This document shows positions 1 to 4,923 of a stretch of 7,690 nucleotides of DNA, one piece after another; within the stretch, counting starts at the first letter, position 1; each line of letters opens with the position of its first letter. The notes under the pieces are model-generated. The model was not told the origin of the DNA and searched no databases. It saw only the letters and a list, made by a program, of their open reading frames with translations. Origin of the DNA: Chloroflexota bacterium (GTDB taxonomy: Bacteria > Chloroflexota > Dehalococcoidia > DSTF01 > JACRBR01); contig JACRBR010000023.1 of assembly GCA_016213125.1 (NCBI GenBank), positions 1-7,690 of the forward strand. Direction: 5' to 3'. Position numbers and translations under genes: made by a program.

Positions 1-403
1 ATGCTCATCGCGCAGGAGCCGGTGGGGCTAAGCGGGCTGTCGCAGTCCGCGTTCGCCGGCGACGCCAGCTCCTGCACCGGCCCGCGGCTCGACCCCGCGC
101 CCCCCGGCCCGAAGACGAGGTCGCATGGGTTCACGGAGGCGATCACGAAGTGGTCGTACTCCACCGTGAACTCGTACGCCCCCAGCCCGTCCTCAATCGT
201 GTCGGCGTTCTCGTCGCCCGTGTGTACGTTCTCCGCCCGCTCGACGATCCGGAGGCTCCCCTCGCCGGGCCCGCCGCAGGGGGCCGGCTGTTCGCACAGC
301 CAGAGGTTGGCCTTCGGCACACTGGCGTCGGCGTTGGCGGCGTTGCCCTCGGGCACCTTGTGCACCGTCGGCGGCGGGTCGATGAGGGTGATGGTGGCGG
401 GAG
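1..403 (-). pseudogene. Frameshifted continuation of secreted protein A (third cohesin-like domain), cut by left edge
   Basis: After the frame break near 399-403 the minus strand carries the expected continuation in another frame, open to the left edge with no stop. It reads ATITLIDPPP, then a domain containing ANLWLCEQPAPC, GDENADTIEDGLGAYEF and NPCDLVFGPGGAGSS. By hand alignment about 102 of 120 residues match the third domain of the downstream-strand paralog B. Restoring one base after Cys575 gives the same spacing to ATI as in module 1 of A (GSC-L-G-ATI). In B this domain is followed by about 90 further residues and a dockerin, so the true end of A probably lies several hundred bases beyond the window. 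The intact open frame argues that the lesion is recent or is a sequencing or assembly error, so gene A may be functional. It is labelled pseudogene only because the frame is broken as given. Confidence 0.75.
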
Positions 404-2128
404 GCAGCTACCGGGCGCCGTAACGATCGGTTCGCAGCTCATGAGTTCCCCTCCTAGGTTGTCATGTGCCTGCACATCGCGCAGCGATAACGGAACAAAG
501 CCTGGCGATGCCGTGGGTTGGACGGCATAGTGCACTGTGGCCAGCAGGAGGTCCTGCCCAGGAGAGAGTGTCGCGCCAATCCCCCCAACAACGATGCACG
601 AGATCACCGATAGATTGGCACCGGATCCTGCTGAGCCGTCATCACTCTTCACGGGATCACACGTCAGGTTAGGAGAAAACTCAGCCTCGTTGACATCAGG
701 GTTTGAGTCCGCCCCAAAGGGGAGTGGCACAGCCTGAAGCCGGCTTGTGTCTGGCATCAGGAGCCAGAAGTTGAAGCAGCATAGGATCGAGCTCGCTGGC
801 TGATTGTTCACCAGGATCGCCTGCGCATCTATGTAGTCTGCGTCTGTCGTGAAGACACATCGATCCTGGATGCCGGCCGCGTCTGGGTCACAGTCGATCG
901 CCAAGAACCAGCCTTCGGGTGTAGAAGCGAGGTCGATGGATAGGACCGCCGCCGCAGGGCTCGGGACGAAGACGGTTGGTGTTGGGACAATCGGGGTGGC
1001 CGTGGAGGTGGGCGTCGAACCGGTGGGTGGTTCAAAGAGATCAATCGTTGCGCCCAAACAGGATCCCGGGCTTGTGATGGGCGGGTTGCAACTGATGAGC
1101 TCGGTCACGCCCTCGTCGTAAGCAGCCACGTCTTGCAGTGTTACAGGAACTGTGCCGGCCGCGGCGCCAGGCGCCAAGTTGTACGTGATCCGCGCAAACG
1201 AGACGATCGACTCTTGAGGGAGCGCCGCTGGCGCGATGCCACCGACGACGATGCAGGACGTAAGTGTTTGATCGCCGGGCGACGAGAGATCGCTGTCCGT
1301 CTGCTGTGGATCACATAGCCAGTCACCGCCGCCGATCGTCTCGAGGAAGTCGGGATTGCAGTTCAGCTTGGGAAAGAGGCAGGAGCCCGTCACGGCCTGC
1401 AGCCTCGTTGGGCCGGAATGACTCGTACGGAAGTTGAATGCAGCGAGCGTTGTCGCCGGGCCATTGTTGATGAGCACCACGTCGACCTGCGTGCTGGCCG
1501 AGCCCAGCGGCACACTGCACGCGGACTGCACGCCCGCCGCGTTCACGTCGCAGTCGATCGCCATCGAGAACGCTGGTGCAGGCGTGTTCGTTGGTGCGGG
1601 GATGGGGGTGTTCGTTGGTGTCATCGTCGCTATGAGCGAATCGAAGAATGTTCCCCTTGGTCCAAACACCTGGAAATGCAGCTCGTCGGTCTGATTGCCG
1701 AGTGCGAATGTGATACCGGCCTGATCACCCGGACTCACACAGGCGGCCGGCCAACGGATTGGCGTGAGATACTGGTTTCCGCTGATCCCAAGGGGGGCTG
1801 GGAAGTGAAAGAACCAGAGAAACTGTGGCGCTCCTATCGACGGCGCCCCACAGGCTGGCGGGTTCGCGCTCACGGCCACGGAGATGTAGCCAAAGGAGAC
1901 GACGTCGAGCGCGTCAGCCATCACACCAGACGTGTTGGTGAACGTAGACATGAAGTCAATCGGTGTCGGAGTAGGCGTGTTGCTCGGCGTGGGCACGGCC
2001 GTTGACGTGGACGTGGGGGTCGGCACACCGGCCGCCGCGGGCCGCGCACCGGATGTCGCCGTCATCGTGGCGACGACGACCACCGTGATAGCGGCTGCGA
2101 TCGCGAGGCACAGGAGCGCGCGGCGCAT
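143..2128 (-). CDS. Secreted protein A: signal peptide, two Cys-rich cohesin-like modules, frameshifted near the 3' end
   Basis: This is probably an exported extracellular or surface protein; its function is not recognised. Residues 1-33 form a signal peptide (MRRALLCL, a long Ala/Val core, then ARPAAA). Thr/Pro linkers lie at about 35-57, 168-187 and 368-392. Residues about 58-165 form an N-terminal domain shared with the neighbouring paralog (ADALDVVS, ACGAP). Module 1 (about 187-367) and module 2 (about 407-575) resemble cohesins: hydrophobic strands such as VDVVLINNG and LAAFNF, then LLATVHYAV and VPLSLRDV. Both begin with D-C-D-x4-G-x-Q-x2-C. Module 1 cysteines are 193, 204, 250, 257, 272, 292, 347 and 357. 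The reading frame breaks just after Cys575; residues 576-661 are an Arg/Thr-rich out-of-frame tail and not a real domain. The start is chosen because the signal peptide begins there, with a weak GGAAAGG upstream. The cohesin-like assignment comes from sequence pattern only and is moderately confident. Confidence 0.8.
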   Translation of the reverse strand: MRRALLCLAIAAAITVVVVATMTATSGARPAAAGVPTPTSTSTAVPTPSNTPTPTPIDFMSTFTNTSGVMADALDVVSFGYISVAVSANPPACGAPSIGAPQFLWFFHFPAPLGISGNQYLTPIRWPAACVSPGDQAGITFALGNQTDELHFQVFGPRGTFFDSLIATMTPTNTPIPAPTNTPAPAFSMAIDCDVNAAGVQSACSVPLGSASTQVDVVLINNGPATTLAAFNFRTSHSGPTRLQAVTGSCLFPKLNCNPDFLETIGGGDWLCDPQQTDSDLSSPGDQTLTSCIVVGGIAPAALPQESIVSFARITYNLAPGAAAGTVPVTLQDVAAYDEGVTELISCNPPITSPGSCLGATIDLFEPPTGSTPTSTATPIVPTPTVFVPSPAAAVLSIDLASTPEGWFLAIDCDPDAAGIQDRCVFTTDADYIDAQAILVNNQPASSILCCFNFWLLMPDTSRLQAVPLPFGADSNPDVNEAEFSPNLTCDPVKSDDGSAGSGANLSVISCIVVGGIGATLSPGQDLLLATVHYAVQPTASPGFVPLSLRDVQAHDNLGGELMSCEPIVTAPGSCLPPPSPSSTRRRRCTRCPRATPPTPTPVCRRPTSGCANSRPPAAGPARGASGSSSGRRTYTRATRTPTRLRTGWGRTSSRWSTTTS

Positions 2129-2160
2129 GGGTGCGGCCTTTCCGGGCGGGGAGTGGGCCT

Positions 2161-2189
2161 AGAGTATGCCCGTTGCGAAGAAGTGTCAA
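2161..2189 (-). promoter_or_regulatory. Sigma70-like promoter for secreted protein A
   Basis: On the minus strand, TTGACA (2184-2189, a perfect -35) is followed after 17 bases by TACTCT (2161-2166, three of six matches to TATAAT). The expected transcription start, near 2154, would leave a leader of about 26 bases before the ATG at 2128. The element lies in the 112-base gap after the stop of B. I saw no convincing terminator in that gap, so read-through from B is also possible. The weak -10 lowers confidence. Confidence 0.5.
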
Positions 2190-2240
2190 CGGCCTTTCGA
2201 CTCTGGACATGCGAATCTTCGGGCCTCGGCACGTTCCCGC

Positions 2241-4826
2241 TTAGCCGAAGGGCGCTGGCGGGTCGAGCGGAGGTTGCGCCGGGATCGGCGCCTGGCACGA
2301 ACTCCCGTCGCGGCCGAACACCTTCTGGATGTCCTTGATGTCGATGTCCAGGTCGTGCAGCTCCGGCTCCAGGTCCAGCCACTTCGAGTACAACAGCCCC
2401 CCGAAGAAGGCCCCGTAGCGCGCGGCGATCATCTGCGCGTCCGTCACGTCCACGTCGCAGTCGAGGTCCAGGTCGCCTTCGAGGATCCGCACCGTCACCG
2501 CCAGGTCCCCACAGCCCGGCGTGAGACCGCCGTTCACGCTCCCCGTCACCGGGTGCCCGAAGACGTCCACCAGCTCGCAGCCGTTGTCCTTCACCACCGT
2601 CAGCACCCCGTTGTTGTTCCCGGGGAAGATGTCGTTCGAGAGGTCCTCGTGCGGCACCAGCTCCAGCGAGGCGAGATCGAAGTCCCCGGTAGGACCGGGG
2701 CTCTGGCCGCCGGTCACGCAGCCGAAGTGCACCAGGTTCTCCAGGATGAGGCTCATGGCGCAGGAGCCGTTCGGGCTCCCCGGACTATCGCAGTCCGCGT
2801 TCGCCGACGACGGTAGCTCCTGCACCGGTCCGCGGCTCGATCCCGCACCGCCCGGTCCGAAGACGAGGTCGCAGGGGTTCACCGACTGGATCACGAAGTG
2901 GTCGTACTCGACCGTGAACTCGTACGCCCCCAGCCCGTCCTCGACGGTGTCGGCGTTCTCGTCGCCGGTCCCAACACCGAACGCGTGCTCAACAACGCGC
3001 AGGGAGCCTTCTCCGGGCCCGTTGCAGGGCGCCGGTACCGCGCACAGCCAGAGGTTGGCCTTGGGCACTGATATGTCAGCGTTGGCAGCATTTCCTTCGG
3101 GTTGTTTGGTAAGGGTCGGCCCGACCAGCGTGATAACCGCGGGAACGCAAGTGAGCGGTGGAGCAAAGTTGCCGATCCACGGGTCGCAACTGCCGATCTC
3201 ATCTCCGTTGGAGGCATAGAGAGCCAGTTCCGACAGCGACACGAGCACTTGACCGGGCCGCGCGTCCGCAGCGACTCGATAGCGTACTGTGGCGAGTGTT
3301 GCGATGGGCGAGAGTAGCCGTCCTGACGCTGTGTTGCAGCTAAGCCAAGAGAAACTGGCGCTGGGATCGGCGTCGTCATCCGCTCGCGCTTGCGAACAGC
3401 CAAACCCATTCCCGAGTTCGACCTCATTCAGGTCAGGATTCCCATCTTGCAGGCTGAGGCTCGGCACCGGAACGAGTCGAGATGTATCAGGGTTGCGAAC
3501 ACCGCCATTGAAGGCTGCGAGGGTCTGTGAAATAACCCCTTTCTGGATCAGGACCATACCCACGACGATCGACTGTGCTGACACGGGGTAAGAACAACTC
3601 TGTTGCCATCCCGGCGTTAACGCGTCGCAGTCGACCAACGCAAATACGTCGGCGGTCGGTGTCGAGGACGGACTTGACCCATCTCCGCTTGATGTTGGTG
3701 TTGCGGTAGAGAGTGCAGGTGAGGGTGTATGTGTTGCTGTATGGGGTGGTGGTTCCGTGTCTACAAGGTGAATGGTGGCGGATCTGCACCTGCCCAGTCT
3801 GGTCACCATCGGCTGGCAGCTTAGTCGCTCATTGGTTACGCGATCCCACAGACCTACCTCGCGGAAATTCAAGGTGACCGGACCTGCCGCGGCTCCCGGT
3901 GACACCTCATAGAACACGCGCGCCAGGCGGACGGTCTCGCCGCTTGCGACGTGTGGCGGATCGTCGACATTGAAGCAGCCGATCCTGCTTTGATCGCCCG
4001 CCAACGTTTCCGCGTCATCCTTGGGAAGCCCGCACGACCAGAAGAGGCCCGTTACATCACCGTTGTCGAAGTTTGGGTTGCACGACGTCCCTGGGGCAGA
4101 GCACGGCATCGTCGCCGCATCGAGGCGCGTAAGATCCGGATCATTCACTCGGAAGTCGAACGCGGCCAAGTCGAATTCTGGGGTTGAACCGAGCTCGAGT
4201 ACAACGTCCACAGCCGTACTTTCCGAACCAAGGGGCAGGGTGCAGTCTCTTTGAATTCCCTGCGCCTGAACATCACAGTCCAAGGCCAGCGTCAAGAGTG
4301 CACCAAGCTCATCCCCCTGCGGAGAAGTCTCGTAGAACTGGCCCGGCACGTAGCTGTACTGTGTCGGTGGGTAGTAGTCACTCCCACCACCCGCGATGAA
4401 CGCGGCGTGTGCATCCGTGCCCGATGGAATCGAGAAGGCGAGCGTTACGACCTCATTCCGCTGGACGCACTCGGTAGGCCAAATGATCGAAGTCCAAATC
4501 TGTTCAACGTATTTCGGATCGGGCTCTGGTGAAGGGAATCCATACGACGCGAATTGGCCCAATGGCTCGGCGCTGATTGTGGGCGCCCCACAGCCGGGCG
4601 CGTTGGTCGCAACGTTCACGTTCATGTAGGGGCCAGACACCACAGCAAAGGCGTCAGCGTCGTTCCCGGGAAAGTAGTTGGAGTAGGACAGCAGAATAGT
4701 CTGAACGGAAACCGGGGTCGGCGCGCCAGCCTGCACAGGACTACCCGGCTTGAGCCGAGCAGTACCAACGAGGGTGAGGAGGGCGCCCGCGACGAGAGGC
4801 AGCCAGACTATTCGCCGTACGTACAT
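2241..4826 (-). CDS. Secreted protein B: three cohesin-like domains and a C-terminal dockerin
   Basis: This is an 861-residue exported protein, probably extracellular, with no catalytic domain recognised; a scaffold or adhesion role is inferred. Domain order: signal peptide about 1-35 (MYVRR, hydrophobic core, GSPVQAGA); N-terminal domain about 42-165, shared with paralog A; cohesin-like module 1 about 180-356 with Cys184, 195, 242, 249, 265, 284, 337 and 347; Ser/Thr/Pro linker about 357-392; module 2 about 396-570 with Cys400, 411, 477, 497, 547 and 560; third cohesin-like domain about 576-780 (GLGAYEFTVEYDHFV); dockerin region about 784-844; Pro-rich tail ending PPAPFG. The start at 4826 is chosen because AAGGAGG precedes it and the signal peptide begins there. 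A frame extending to 4883 would run through the promoter. It is transcribed alone from its own promoter, 97 bases after leuS. Base composition differs between the lower-GC front and the high-GC third domain. Existence of the gene is very likely; the fold names are pattern-based. Confidence 0.88.
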   Translation of the reverse strand: MYVRRIVWLPLVAGALLTLVGTARLKPGSPVQAGAPTPVSVQTILLSYSNYFPGNDADAFAVVSGPYMNVNVATNAPGCGAPTISAEPLGQFASYGFPSPEPDPKYVEQIWTSIIWPTECVQRNEVVTLAFSIPSGTDAHAAFIAGGGSDYYPPTQYSYVPGQFYETSPQGDELGALLTLALDCDVQAQGIQRDCTLPLGSESTAVDVVLELGSTPEFDLAAFDFRVNDPDLTRLDAATMPCSAPGTSCNPNFDNGDVTGLFWSCGLPKDDAETLAGDQSRIGCFNVDDPPHVASGETVRLARVFYEVSPGAAAGPVTLNFREVGLWDRVTNERLSCQPMVTRLGRCRSATIHLVDTEPPPHTATHTPSPALSTATPTSSGDGSSPSSTPTADVFALVDCDALTPGWQQSCSYPVSAQSIVVGMVLIQKGVISQTLAAFNGGVRNPDTSRLVPVPSLSLQDGNPDLNEVELGNGFGCSQARADDDADPSASFSWLSCNTASGRLLSPIATLATVRYRVAADARPGQVLVSLSELALYASNGDEIGSCDPWIGNFAPPLTCVPAVITLVGPTLTKQPEGNAANADISVPKANLWLCAVPAPCNGPGEGSLRVVEHAFGVGTGDENADTVEDGLGAYEFTVEYDHFVIQSVNPCDLVFGPGGAGSSRGPVQELPSSANADCDSPGSPNGSCAMSLILENLVHFGCVTGGQSPGPTGDFDLASLELVPHEDLSNDIFPGNNNGVLTVVKDNGCELVDVFGHPVTGSVNGGLTPGCGDLAVTVRILEGDLDLDCDVDVTDAQMIAARYGAFFGGLLYSKWLDLEPELHDLDIDIKDIQKVFGRDGSSCQAPIPAQPPLDPPAPFG
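2295..2477 (-). other. Dockerin-type I-like region of secreted protein B
   Basis: Residues 784-844 of B match the dockerin pattern. The first calcium loop is GDLDLDCDVDVTDAQMIAAR, with Asp785, 787, 789, 793 and 796 at loop positions 1, 3, 5, 9 and 12, followed by a helix ending in RYG. The second half reads WLDLEPELHDLDIDIKDIQK, ending in GRDG. It keeps the DIDIKDIQ core but has about three extra residues and lacks a clean D-x-N/D-x-D start. In known systems dockerins bind cohesins using two calcium-loaded half-sites. Here the first half looks intact and the second degenerate. Confidence 0.75.
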
Positions 4827-4830
4827 GCCG

Positions 4831-4837
4831 CCTCCTT
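4831..4837 (-). promoter_or_regulatory. Shine-Dalgarno site of secreted protein B
   Basis: The minus strand reads AAGGAGG four bases before the ATG at 4826. This near-perfect match fixes the start at the Met that opens the signal peptide rather than at the upstream Met at 4883. Its first two bases overlap the right arm of the dyad at 4836-4854. Confidence 0.8.
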
Positions 4838-4854
4838 GCGTCGATCCGACGCAA
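4836..4854 (-). promoter_or_regulatory. Perfect 8-bp dyad, candidate operator of secreted protein B
   Basis: The minus strand reads TTGCGTCG, GAT, CGACGCAA: a perfect inverted repeat with 8-bp arms and a 3-base centre. It touches the -10 hexamer on one side and the Shine-Dalgarno site on the other. The predicted transcription start, about seven bases after the -10, falls near the centre of the dyad. The first arm would then not be in the mRNA, so a DNA-binding repressor site fits better than an RNA hairpin. The regulator is unknown. No similar dyad was seen at the A promoter. Confidence 0.5.
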
Positions 4855-4883
4855 TAGTACGACGCCTGCGAAGCACGCGTCAA
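4854..4883 (-). promoter_or_regulatory. Sigma70-like promoter for secreted protein B
   Basis: On the minus strand, TTGACG (4878-4883, five of six -35 matches) is followed after 18 bases by TACTAT (4854-4859, four of six -10 matches). The implied start near 4847 gives a short leader of about 20 bases that contains the AAGGAGG site. The position in the 97-base gap between leuS and B supports independent transcription of B. The same TTGAC/TACTxT pairing occurs upstream of paralog A. Confidence 0.6.
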
Positions 4884-4923
4884 CGATCCAACATCCGCTG
4901 CATACGGAACGTTGCGCCGCTGC

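Noticed and set aside
396..410. Programmed -1 ribosomal frameshift in gene A
   Set aside because: No slippery heptamer and no obvious downstream stimulator; the codons at the site are CTC CCG CCA.
2190..2240. Rho-independent terminator after secreted protein B
   Set aside because: Only a 3-bp GCC/GGC stem and no T-run were found.
2166..3219. Two long plus-strand open frames opposite secreted protein B
   Set aside because: They are shadows of the GC-rich third domain and dockerin of B; composition is unlike a protein and no start signals are present.
4827..4883. Longer N-terminus of secreted protein B starting at 4883
   Set aside because: The extra 19 residues would overlap the promoter and operator and would precede the signal peptide; AAGGAGG is at the 4826 start.
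4884..4923. Rho-independent terminator after leuS
   Set aside because: A short AACGTT palindrome is present but there is no stable stem or T-run.
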